From positions 1 through 32,847 of the forward strand of contig JAIXVG010000173.1 in the NCBI GenBank assembly GCA_027483145.1: 32,847 nt of DNA, read 5' to 3'. Of the stretch, positions 15,059 to 22,880 are shown in pieces. The stretch is from Planctomyces sp. (GTDB taxonomy: Bacteria; Planctomycetota; Planctomycetia; Planctomycetales; Planctomycetaceae). A program made the position numbers and the translations under genes. The notes beneath the pieces are model-generated. The model was not told where the DNA came from. It saw only the letters and a program-made list of their open reading frames with translations, and did no database searches. How positions within the stretch are numbered: position 1 is the stretch's first letter; each line of letters opens with the position of its first letter.

Positions 15059-15105
15059 GTTTGACTACCTGAATTGTTTGACTAGCTCGACTGTTTGACT
15101 AGCGG
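15059..15105 (-). repeat. Three 17-bp-spaced TAGTCAAAC repeats after the YTV stop
   Basis: GTTTGACTA occurs at 15059, 15076 and 15093 on the plus strand. On the minus strand each gives TAG, and the 17-bp period places a TAG in each of the three frames. The first one met is the gene's own stop codon. Confidence 0.75.
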
Positions 15106-16487
15106 GTGCAGCCGCAACCGGCGGCGGGGGCAGCACCAACGGCCACGGGAGCGGCACAGGTTGGGGCGACTTCAGCACAAGCCGATTGAACTGGGACGCG
15201 GCGGCAAACTGTGCGTGGGACACAGCGGGTCTTCTTTTCGACGATCTGACGTGGCACACAGCGGGTCTTGGTCACCATCTTGGTTTCGCAAACCTGACGG
15301 CAGGTGGTGTATGGGACCTTGCGAGTGCGGGTTTCTTGGGTCATCGAGCAGGTCGTGTAAGGAACCCGCTTGGTGATGCATTCAGTCGTCCAGCTGCAAG
15401 TGGTGTAAGGAACTTGCTTGGTGTGGCATTCTTCCGTCCAGGTGCAGGTGGTGTAAGGAACTCGCTTGGTGCATGTTTCGCGAGTCATGCTGCAGGTGAC
15501 GTATGGAACCTGCTTGGTGATGCACTGCTTTTCGAACCGAACACAGGTGTAAGGAACGTTCTTGGTTTCGCAGACTGGAACCCGTCGGCAGACGGTGTAA
15601 GGCTGCTGGCAGTGACGAACTTCGCGTTCCATGCGGGTGCAGGCCACCGTTTTAGTGACGCACTTGGGGACCCAAGTCCGGCAGCAGACGGTGGTTGGTG
15701 GGAGTTGCTCGCAGACCTTACGGCAGCAACCTGGCTTGTAGCACATGCGGCAGCCGCTGCAGTCCCATTCCCAGGTTCCTGGATCGCAAACGCACTTTTC
15801 GACCATTTGGCCGGGAACTTGCTTTGAAGTGGTGACCCACTCGCCACAGGTTTCCTGGACTTGCTTGTATTCGGTAACTGGCTTGCAGACGGTGTAGCAG
15901 ACGTCGCGATACTTGGTTTCGGTTTCGGTCCGGTAAGTGGTGCAGTTGACCTGACGATAGTGGGTTTCGTAGATGGGCTTGCAGATGGTGCAAGTCACGT
16001 CACGGTAGCAGGTGTTGAAGACTGGCTTGCAGACCGTGTAGCAGACATCGCGGTAGCAGGTCTGATAAACGGGCTTACGAACCTTGCAGCAGACTTGGCG
16101 GTAGCAGGTCTGGAAGACTGGCTTGCGAATTTGGCAGGTCACTTCTTTATAACACGTCTGAAAGACTGGCTTGCAGACGGTATAGCATTCATCGCGGTAG
16201 CAGGTCTCGTACACATTACGAGTGCAGGAAACAGGAGTTGTTTCGGTGCACTGATCGTAAACCGTACGGCAGACGTTGTATTCCTGGTAATCGTAGACCG
16301 TTTCGCGCACGGTCTGGTAGCACGTTGTTGGGCAGCACTTTGCGGCAACGTAGTCGCCGCAGGGTGCACACGCTGCGGTGGGGCAGCACTTGTAGCTGGC
16401 GGCGCCGCAGTACCCTGCGTCGGCTTGGCTGTTGACTGCGAGGGCCAGCAACCCTGCAGCAGCCATGAGAAGTGTTTGATGTCTCAT
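15099..16487 (-). CDS. YTV-type cysteine-rich secreted protein
   Basis: 462 residues from ATG 16487; an upstream frame of 14 codons is open but lacks signal-peptide character. The N-terminus MRHQTLLMAAAGLLALAVNSQADA is a classic cleavable signal peptide. The mature protein is built of short tandem units such as CYRDVCYTVCKPVFQTCYR and VPYTTCSWTTECITKR, repeated many times, with Cys at roughly one residue in seven and many Tyr-Thr-Val/Cys triplets. This matches the planctomycete YTV-repeat proteins, thought to be disulfide-linked parts of the proteinaceous cell envelope. A CNNC-like segment CDCSGC-type (CSGCRMCYKPGCCRKVC) sits in the middle, and the tail is Ala/Pro-rich ending GCGCTR. Structural role inferred from the family. 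A single gene with its own terminator. Confidence 0.85.
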   Translation of the reverse strand: MRHQTLLMAAAGLLALAVNSQADAGYCGAASYKCCPTAACAPCGDYVAAKCCPTTCYQTVRETVYDYQEYNVCRTVYDQCTETTPVSCTRNVYETCYRDECYTVCKPVFQTCYKEVTCQIRKPVFQTCYRQVCCKVRKPVYQTCYRDVCYTVCKPVFNTCYRDVTCTICKPIYETHYRQVNCTTYRTETETKYRDVCYTVCKPVTEYKQVQETCGEWVTTSKQVPGQMVEKCVCDPGTWEWDCSGCRMCYKPGCCRKVCEQLPPTTVCCRTWVPKCVTKTVACTRMEREVRHCQQPYTVCRRVPVCETKNVPYTCVRFEKQCITKQVPYVTCSMTRETCTKRVPYTTCTWTEECHTKQVPYTTCSWTTECITKRVPYTTCSMTQETRTRKVPYTTCRQVCETKMVTKTRCVPRQIVEKKTRCVPRTVCRRVPVQSACAEVAPTCAAPVAVGAAPAAGCGCTR

Positions 16488-16628
16488 CTGTCGATCCCTG
16501 TGTTTTATCAGTCCGTGGTGCAAACTCATGGTGTGTGTATCGTCGGTGGACGGTCGCGCGCTTCCTGCGCAATCGCTCGTCTCTAGGTATCGGCCGTTAA
16601 AGTCAGCCGCCTTGAGCTAGAGTCCGCA

Positions 16629-16647
16629 ATTTTCCAAAACGGAAAAT
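16629..16647. promoter_or_regulatory. Candidate operator upstream of the YTV gene
   Basis: ATTTTCC-AAAAC-GGAAAAT, a perfect inverted repeat about 140 bp upstream of the YTV start, in otherwise unremarkable spacer. Confidence 0.35.
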
Positions 16648-17143
16648 CTTTACACGTATGAGTTGGTGATCTGGTTCCTGATAGTGGCAATCTTTGCCGG
16701 TTATGATTCCTGGGAAACAAAAACTTACGGGGGTCAGACGATGAGCCAGTCTCTTTTCGGAGGCCCATGCAGGTTTGAAGAAATTCCTCAAACTGATCGG
16801 CCGCGTTGGGAGAGAGTTTCCGCGCTCGATGGACTTCCGGGCGGCAGCGCTCCATCGCTTTCTGGCATTAGGATCGACGCGTCGAACCGGAAAGCGCGGC
16901 GGAAATGTTTTCCATGGAAGGGGTTCGCCGTCTGGCAGGCTTTACGCAACAGTTGGAACCAGATGAGTTTTGGCGATCGGATTGATCGGAATAATAGGAA
17001 GAGTTGGCGGCCAGCTAAGTGAGTCGCCGGATGATCGAGGGAAGAGAGTGGTGATTAATGGAGAGGGTGGGAACGGGCGTTTTTGGTGAGGTGAAATTGA
17101 AGTCGGGGGTTCGAAGTGGGGAGATTGAAATCGGCAGTTTGAA

Positions 17144-17175
17144 GACACTGGCGGGACAAAGCTGCCGCCAGTGTC
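17144..17175. repeat. CACTGGC/GCCAGTG interspersed hairpin, long-loop form
   Basis: GACACTGGCGG and CCGCCAGTGTC form a perfect 11-bp stem around 10 bases. It is followed by ACCCAACGCAGTGCCACCCGACC, which carries the family tail. Confidence 0.8.
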
Positions 17176-17338
17176 ACCCAACGCAGTGCCACCCGACCTA
17201 AAAGGAGAAGAGGGTAAGAGCTTGGCCCCTTGAGAAATCTGGCAGGCCTCTATGGGAGCTTGGCCGCTCGCGACAGGTGGACGCTGGCTGTTAGGCTATG
17301 CCCTGTGAGGCGTCGTGTTTATCAACTGGAGATGTGTG

Positions 17339-18163
17339 ATGAGGTTTGGGATCTGCCAAGAGCTGTTTGAGAACTGGAGCTGGGAAGCGCAGTGCCAGAA
17401 GATTGCCGAGATTGGTTACACGGGGATCGAGCTAGCGCCGTTTACAGTGGCACCACTGGTGACCCAGTTCAGCTCGGCGGAGCGGGTGAGATATCGACAG
17501 GTTGCGGCGGAGCAGGGTCTGGAAATTTTTGGCTTGCACTGGCTGCTCGCCAAAACGACCGGGTTCCACTTAACGACAGCCGACCCGAGCGTGCGGCGAG
17601 CGACCGCTGGCTACCTAAGCGAGCTGGCGAACTGCTGTGCAGACCTGGGTGGAACGCTGATGGTGCTTGGTTCCCCCAAGCAGCGAGACATTGAACCGGG
17701 ACTGACGCGCGAGGAGGCGATGGAGAACGCGGCAAGTGTGTTACGGCAGATTGTGCCGGTCCTGGAAGGGCGGCAAGTGCGGTTGTGCCTGGAGCCGCTG
17801 ACGACGAAAGAGACGAATTTTCTGAACACTTGTGCGGAGGGAGTTGAGCTGGCGGACCGCGTGGGGAGCGAGTTTGTTGTTTTGCACCAGGATGTGAAGG
17901 CGATGCTGGGCGAAACGACACCGATTCCGGAGCTGATTGCAAAATTTGCAGAGAGAACGGGGCATTTTCATGTGAATGACAGCAATCTGCTGGGTCCCGG
18001 GATGGGAGAAACGAAGTACGAGCCGATCTTTGCGGCCTTGCTGGCGAGTGGTTACGCCGGTTGGGTCTCTGTTGAGGTTTTCGAGTATGGGCCAGGTGCC
18101 GAATTTATCGCGCGAACGAGCCTCGAGTACATGCAAGAGGTGCTGGCTCGAGTGAAGACGTAG
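17339..18163 (+). CDS. Sugar phosphate isomerase/epimerase-like TIM barrel
   Basis: 274 residues from ATG 17339, with GGAG seven bases upstream; an earlier in-frame start at 17315 is less likely. It reads as a xylose-isomerase-like (AP endonuclease 2 family) barrel: CQKIAEIGYTGIELAPF, LGGTLMVLGSPKQRD, VRLCLEPL (metal-ligand Glu), FVVLHQDVKAML, TGHFHVNDSN (metal-ligand His, Asp) and WVSVEVFEY (Glu). These are the usual four metal-binding positions. Such enzymes epimerise or isomerise keto-sugars or inositols with a divalent metal and are very numerous in planctomycetes, which degrade complex glycans. The gene stands alone, so the substrate cannot be inferred. Confidence 0.85.
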   Translation: MRFGICQELFENWSWEAQCQKIAEIGYTGIELAPFTVAPLVTQFSSAERVRYRQVAAEQGLEIFGLHWLLAKTTGFHLTTADPSVRRATAGYLSELANCCADLGGTLMVLGSPKQRDIEPGLTREEAMENAASVLRQIVPVLEGRQVRLCLEPLTTKETNFLNTCAEGVELADRVGSEFVVLHQDVKAMLGETTPIPELIAKFAERTGHFHVNDSNLLGPGMGETKYEPIFAALLASGYAGWVSVEVFEYGPGAEFIARTSLEYMQEVLARVKT

Positions 18164-19028
18164 TACTTCTGATGAAAGCTGATGCGAAGAAGCTGCCAAT
18201 CGATGATCAGTCGCCTCTTTGAGCTAATTGAATACCGACGAAGCGTGGATCAGCGACTGCGATGAATGATCGAGTGATGTGCTTTTGAAGTATGCGAGTG
18301 ATGTGCGATTGAAGGGTCGAGAAGGCACTGAAAGCGTTTTTGAACGCAAAAAATTGGTCGCGTGCAAAAAATTTTTCAAATTTTTTTGATGACGCTGAAA
18401 GTCACGAATGGTTCTCGCGACTGCATCGCTGGCGTGATGTGACTAACGTCGATCATGCTATGGTGAAAAGTGATTGCTGGTCATTCATCGGAAGCGCGAT
18501 GATTGACGCTTGAGTAACGCTGCTAGAAACATTGCAACACGTATAGGCGTTTTTTATCGTTTTTATATCGATAGTGACGAAGCGCGGGCATATGGTGAAG
18601 AGATAGCGACTCGATACTGATAGCGCTAGTGCAAGGCAAGAGCGTCATACCATGCTGATGCTCGGTGCGATCAAGCCCCCTTGAAGAGGCATCGTAATGC
18701 GATGTGAGTGGCCTTAAGAGGATGCAGAAAGGGGCCATAGGGGGTCAACACGCGAATAATTGGCTTGAAGTATTTCATGAAATAATTAGTATGGCCGCAG
18801 GTCTGCGTCGGGCATGATGTGACGAGACTTGTCAAGTGAGCTAAGAACTGCTGCCGCAGTGACGCAAACAACACAAGTCGAATCCATCGCGAAGTGTCTG
18901 CCGCGCGATTTACCAGGGTTGGTAAGTCGGGATGGAATCGAAAGTGTGAGTGTCTTTTGCACGCCTGCTTAGCCCGGTGCGCCAGCGGCAAAGACGGTCA
19001 CACACGCTCTGGATGAGGAGTATTGACT
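18164..19028. other. Gene-free spacer, partly A/T-rich
   Basis: About 865 bp with no convincing gene. It contains a strongly A/T-rich stretch with phased A and T runs (18346-18390) that may be bent DNA, a direct repeat GCGAGTGATGTGC..TTGAAG near 18271 and 18295, and the likely promoter of the basic protein gene that follows. Short minus-strand frames here show no domain. Confidence 0.6.
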
Positions 19029-19187
19029 GTGGCCAAGAAGAAGGCAGCAAAGAAGGCAACGAAGAAGGTCGCAAAGAAGGTCACCAAGAAGGCCACCAAG
19101 AAGGCCGCTAAGAAGACCTCGAAGAAGACCACCAAGAAGGCAACCAAGAAGAAGGTTGCTGCTCCCGCTCCGACCGGCGGCAAGTAG
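19029..19187 (+). CDS. Lysine-rich Hc1/H1-tail-like DNA-binding protein
   Basis: 52 residues from GTG 19029, with GAGGAG about nine bases upstream. The whole protein is a run of AKK/TKK units (AKKKAAKKATKKVAKKVTKK...) ending VAAPAPTGGK. It corresponds to the basic tail of histone H1-like or chlamydial Hc1-type proteins, without any globular domain. Such proteins bind DNA non-specifically and help compact the nucleoid, which is dense in planctomycetes. Roughly half the residues are Lys, with AAG strongly preferred over AAA. A single gene with hairpins downstream. Function inferred from composition. Confidence 0.8.
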   Translation: MAKKKAAKKATKKVAKKVTKKATKKAAKKTSKKTTKKATKKKVAAPAPTGGK

Positions 19188-19205
19188 TTCTGCCGGGTGA
19201 ACGGG

Positions 19206-19226
19206 CTGCCTCACATGTTGAGGCAG
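19206..19226 (+). terminator. Hairpin after the Hc1-like gene
   Basis: CTGCCTCA-catgt-TGAGGCAG, a perfect 8-bp stem 19 bp after the stop, with no strong T-tract. It is followed by three copies of TTGGTGAGTyAA (19249, 19269, 19285). Confidence 0.45.
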
Positions 19227-19354
19227 TACCTTCCCCGCGAATCTTGAGTTGGTGAGTCAACTCTTCACTTGGTGAGTTAAACACTTGGTGAGTTAAAAGG
19301 GTGAATTTGTCTCGCACTGCGAGGCAGTGAGAACGGCTGAAATAAATCCGAGCA

Positions 19355-19384
19355 GGGGCGGTTGGCGTTGCCAACCGCCCCTTT
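19355..19384. terminator. Strong intrinsic terminator between convergent genes
   Basis: GGGGCGGTTGGC-gtt-GCCAACCGCCCC, a perfect 12-bp stem, then TTTCTGGTTTT on the plus strand. It likely ends transcripts from the Hc1-like gene and could also serve the minus-strand yqgE-like gene. Confidence 0.85.
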
Positions 19385-19559
19385 CTGGTTTTATGGACCC
19401 CAATTCTGGGCGGATCAACTGGATTCGGATTCTTCAGAAGTGCTGATACTGTCGGAAGTTTGCCTGTTCCGGGGGGAAACCGGGTGGCTATTCGTTCAGC
19501 AACACTGACTGACTGCCCGAGAAGTGCCGCAACGGGTCAGATTGAACCAATCTTTGGGT

Positions 19560-20126
19560 TCAATTGAGTTCCGGGTTCTGGCGGGTTGGCGGGAGAAAAG
19601 TGTTCGCCTGGCGGACCCGATCGAGCGACAGATCGTAAATGCTGTAAGGGTCTTCGCCAAAGACAAGGTCGCCAGCAGCACTGATGACGTGCCAGTCGCC
19701 GCGACCTAGCTCTCCTTCGATTTGATTTGGTCCCCAGCCCGCGCAACCCGAGAAGACGCGAATCGGGAGCCGAGGCTCTGAAGTGAACGATTTGAGCAGG
19801 ATTTGCTCGAACGTTTCGTTGCCGTTGCCCAAATAAAGGCCGGGGGCGACTGCGGGTTCATCGGTCGACAGGCCTGAGACCCCATGCAGCAAGAAGAGAG
19901 CAGCTGGTTCGACCGGGCCACCAACGTAGACCATGTCAGCGATCTCAGGGAGGTTGACGACGCCGGTAAGGGCTTGCCTGACCAGGATTCCCGAAGGACG
20001 ATTGGTGACCAACCCCATTGCGCCGCCGGAGTTATGCTCGACGATGAGAACGGTGGTTTTGTAGAAGTTCGGGTCGCGCAAATGCTTGGCTGCGACAAGA
20101 CACTTTCCGCGAAGCGACTTCGGCAT
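19560..20126 (-). CDS. YqgE/AlgH family protein
   Basis: 188 residues, the usual length for the family (DUF179). LRGKCLVAAKHLRDPNFYKTTVLIVEHNSGGAMGLVTNRPSG is the typical N-terminus ('LxGklLiAmPxLxDpxFxrsVvlicEH..GamGlviNrP'). VYVGGPVEPAALFLLHG and FSGCAGWGPNQIEGELGRGDW are its other conserved blocks. It is widespread with a poorly defined role; AlgH was linked to alginate regulation in Pseudomonas. Start ATG 20126. No operon partner; the nearest upstream gene is divergent. Confidence 0.93.
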   Translation of the reverse strand: MPKSLRGKCLVAAKHLRDPNFYKTTVLIVEHNSGGAMGLVTNRPSGILVRQALTGVVNLPEIADMVYVGGPVEPAALFLLHGVSGLSTDEPAVAPGLYLGNGNETFEQILLKSFTSEPRLPIRVFSGCAGWGPNQIEGELGRGDWHVISAAGDLVFGEDPYSIYDLSLDRVRQANTFLPPTRQNPELN

Positions 20127-20318
20127 TTTAGAAGTCCATCCCCTGTCTGGTTTCGTTAGTCATCATGTGACGTCGACATAGCTTAGACGATGGTCCGGGC
20201 GACAATCGATTGTCGATTTCGACCACAGCCGACTCAATTAGCCGATCACAACTCGCTCTTTATGCACCGACAGGAGTATAAAGGAGTGGAAAACAGGAAT
20301 AGAAGTGTCGGCCAGCTT

Positions 20319-20395
20319 ATCCGAGAACCCTCTGACGCGGTAACGTCATACGGCCGATGCCGGGCTTCTGAACAGGCACGATCGGGTTCTCGGAT
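20319..20395 (+). promoter_or_regulatory. Hairpin-rich leader upstream of a small membrane protein gene
   Basis: A perfect 12-bp inverted repeat ATCCGAGAACCC (20319-20330) / GGGTTCTCGGAT (20384-20395) encloses a smaller stem TGACG-cggtaa-CGTCA. It ends 23 bp before the ATG at 20419, and the Shine-Dalgarno AGGAAGG follows directly. It does not match a riboswitch class I know. Confidence 0.45.
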
Positions 20396-20418
20396 CGTTT
20401 TCAAGCAGGAAGGATGGT

Positions 20419-20745
20419 ATGTCAGCCAACGGAAAACAACGCCCTTTGCAGGATGCTGGGTTTATTGTGTTGGCACTGGCCGCCATTGCAGGGCTGGTGA
20501 CGGGGCTGGAATGGCTGATTGGCTACCCGTTGTGGATGGTGCTTTTAGTGCTGGCGTTCTCGGCCTTGGTGATTGATTTTCTGCTGTTTGACCGCTCATC
20601 GTTTGGCGAACTGCTCCGGAGCTTTGCCCGCTGGTTAGGTAGTGGCCTGAGTGGGGCGTTCCAGCAGATCTGGGGGCTGATGAGCCGAGTGAGAGGGCGG
20701 AGAGACGAGAATTCGACTGACCCGACGCCACGTCCGATGGTGTAG
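20419..20745 (+). CDS. Small two-helix membrane protein, hypothetical
   Basis: 108 residues with AGGAAGG five bases before the ATG. Two adjacent hydrophobic segments (about 15-35, GFIVLALAAIAGLVTGLEWL, and 37-57, PLWMVLLVLAFSALVIDFLL) form a hairpin in the membrane. An amphipathic stretch (FGELLRSFARWLGSGLSGAFQQIWGLM) and a charged tail (RVRGRRDEN) follow. No family recognised. It is preceded by a hairpin-rich leader and converges on the HlyD-like gene. Real by composition and ribosome site; function unknown. Confidence 0.7.
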   Translation: MSANGKQRPLQDAGFIVLALAAIAGLVTGLEWLIGYPLWMVLLVLAFSALVIDFLLFDRSSFGELLRSFARWLGSGLSGAFQQIWGLMSRVRGRRDENSTDPTPRPMV

Positions 20746-20945
20746 AGGGGGTGTGATCGCTCTATTCAGAACCTATACAGATAATCGTCTCTCAGAAGAA
20801 ATGCACCAGACCACTCGCGTGGTCGGCTCGGCAAGCAATTGATGGCTCGCACTGAGAGCTGTTTTGAGGACTGGGTGGTGCAGTGACCCGCGCAATACGG
20901 AAATGCGGCTCATGAATCGGCATATAGGGGCTTGCAGATCGATCC

Positions 20946-22880
20946 TTACTGGGGTGGGCCACCGCCGCGCCGGAAACGCAGGATCATGGCCTGCATTTCG
21001 GGTTCGCTGATGAACCCGTCATGGTCGGCGTCGACCTGCGCGAAGTTGTCGGCCAGGGGACCACTCACCTCTGCCGGAGAGAGTTTGCCGTCGCCGTCTT
21101 TGTCCTGCTCTTTGAAGGAGAGTCGCGGGCCACGTGGTGGGGCGCCGTCCATCCCCTGCTTTGGGCGTGGATCTCCCTCTCCCATCGGTGGGGCTGCAGG
21201 CTTGGCTGGGCCTGCTTGCGGAGCTACGGGTGGAATACCTGTTGACTCGGGCCCTCGATCGGGCAATTGAGCTTGCTGCTTCGCCCATAGGGCTTCCAAC
21301 TCCCCCACCTCCTTCGCGAATTGGGAGCGTGGGTTCATGACGACCTGGTCACCAGCCTTGAGTCCACTGATGACTTCGACAACGCGATCGTTCGTTTGGC
21401 CGATGGTGATTGGCTTACGAACGCCGCGCGAACCTTCGATTACGAACGCGTGGTGCTCTTTGCCGATGGTGACAATCGACTGGACCGGCGCCTGGAGGAC
21501 GTCGTCACGGCGATCAACGATGACTTCGATCCCTGCCGTTAAACCTGGGCGAAGCTTGTTGACCTGTTCCCCCGTTCCGCGAAAGCGAATGACGGCTTCG
21601 TATTCTTTGACGTCGGTCCGGCCGAACGAATTTGAAAGAGGGACCGACGAAACACCGTCGACTGTCCCTTCGAAGACTTCGCTAGCATAGGCATCAACCC
21701 GAATGCGGACCTCCTGGCCGGGTTTAATCAGGCTGATGCGCGACTCGTGAATTCTCGCGTTGACTTTCATGGCGTCGAAGTCGGGAAGGTTGATGATCGC
21801 CTGACGTTCGCGGACGCTGGCTCCTTCTTCGATCAGGACACTTTGGTCTGGTCGACCGTCGCGCGTGTTGGCATAAACGACCTGCCCATCTTGCGGGGCG
21901 AAGATTTTGCAGTTTTCGATCTGCATCTTCAGCCGCTTATGCTTGTTGGTCTCAACTTCGTCTGTGAGCTCTTTCGAGTCGAGAAGTGCTTTCTTCTGCA
22001 GAAGGGCTGATGAGGCTTTGCGGCGAGTTCGCTCGAGTTCCCGGCGATACTCTTCGGCGTTTGCTTTCAGTTCTTCCAGGTTGCGCGTGTAGTTGAACTC
22101 TTCGAGGACACGCAGTTTTTCTGAAGCGACCTTAAAATCAATCTCGGCCTTAGTGACGGCGATTCGTTCGGCTTCGACGTCGTTCTGGCTGCGATACCCT
22201 TTGCGAGCCAGCCGCTTCACGAACGCTTCGCTGTCTTTTGCGCGAGTGACATTTTCACGAGCGAGGGTAACCAGCCCGGTAAGTTCGTTTTGCTGTTGCA
22301 GGTACTCCCCTTCCTGAAACTTTTTCAGGTCGAGTTCGGCCAGGCGAAGTTTCAGCTCGGCGGCAGCGATATCGCTGTCGTTTTGGGTCTTCTGGATGGC
22401 GTAGTCTTCTTGAGCCTGGGCGAGTGCAGCTTGAGCCTGGGTGACAGCAATTCGCTGCTGAGTCTCTTTTTCGACCAGAGCGGATGAGTCGAGTTCAACC
22501 AGCAGGTCTCCCTCTTTGACCTGCGTCCCCTCGCGCACGATCGAGATGATGGTGGTCGTTCCTTCGACCTTACTCGACAGAATGGCGTTTCGCAGGCTGT
22601 CGATGGTTCCCTTTTCGTTGATGGAAACCAGGAAGCTTCCTTGTTTGACTTCGCCAATCATCCAACTTTCCGGGAGATTGGCTTTAGAGCTGGGGCTACC
22701 GACGAGCTCCGGATAGGCGTACCAGACCCCCGCGGCCAACGCCGCGGTTGTCAGCAGGCCGATCCACAGCCGGCTCAACAGGGATAGTTGCCGACGGCTC
22801 TGCGATTTGGGAGTTCGGCCGGCTGGTGGCCGGCTCTCCTGTCCAATCGATAGCGAAGTTGTCGTCAGGGGAGTTGTCAT
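20946..22880 (-). CDS. HlyD/MacA-type periplasmic adaptor with C-terminal EF-hand pair
   Basis: About 644 residues from ATG 22880 (GTG at 22883 also possible). An N-terminal membrane anchor (LWIGLLTTAALAAGVWYAYPEL) is followed by a biotinyl-lipoyl half (VREGTQVKEGDLLVELDSS), a long coiled-coil hairpin of about 200 residues, the second lipoyl half (KIFAPQDGQVVYA), beta-barrel and membrane-proximal domains ending near 540. After a Pro-rich linker come two EF-hand loops, DKDGDGKLSPAE (594-605) and DADHDGFISEPE (618-629). Adaptors of this type link an inner-membrane pump to a TolC channel. The EF hands are an unusual addition implying calcium binding in the periplasm. It lies downstream of, and overlaps, the TolC-like gene; no pump gene is next to it. 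Confidence 0.92.
   Translation of the reverse strand: MTTPLTTTSLSIGQESRPPAGRTPKSQSRRQLSLLSRLWIGLLTTAALAAGVWYAYPELVGSPSSKANLPESWMIGEVKQGSFLVSINEKGTIDSLRNAILSSKVEGTTTIISIVREGTQVKEGDLLVELDSSALVEKETQQRIAVTQAQAALAQAQEDYAIQKTQNDSDIAAAELKLRLAELDLKKFQEGEYLQQQNELTGLVTLARENVTRAKDSEAFVKRLARKGYRSQNDVEAERIAVTKAEIDFKVASEKLRVLEEFNYTRNLEELKANAEEYRRELERTRRKASSALLQKKALLDSKELTDEVETNKHKRLKMQIENCKIFAPQDGQVVYANTRDGRPDQSVLIEEGASVRERQAIINLPDFDAMKVNARIHESRISLIKPGQEVRIRVDAYASEVFEGTVDGVSSVPLSNSFGRTDVKEYEAVIRFRGTGEQVNKLRPGLTAGIEVIVDRRDDVLQAPVQSIVTIGKEHHAFVIEGSRGVRKPITIGQTNDRVVEVISGLKAGDQVVMNPRSQFAKEVGELEALWAKQQAQLPDRGPESTGIPPVAPQAGPAKPAAPPMGEGDPRPKQGMDGAPPRGPRLSFKEQDKDGDGKLSPAEVSGPLADNFAQVDADHDGFISEPEMQAMILRFRRGGGPPQ

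Larger units (their letters stand above)
16488..17338. other. Spacer between the YTV gene and the epimerase-like gene
   Basis: About 850 bp. It should hold the YTV promoter. It contains a perfect 7-bp inverted repeat ATTTTCCaaaacGGAAAAT (16629-16647), which looks like a regulator site, and the interspersed hairpin at 17144-17175. Open frames at 16663-17022 and 16775-16966 (+) have no recognisable domain and compete with one another, so I do not call a gene. Confidence 0.6.

Noticed and set aside
16663-17022. 119-residue plus-strand frame upstream of the epimerase-like gene
   Set aside because: No recognisable domain, and a competing frame overlaps it at 16775-16966; too weak to call.
18671-18991. 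106-residue minus-strand frame in the spacer before the Hc1-like gene
   Set aside because: No domain, no ribosome site, composition unlike neighbouring genes.
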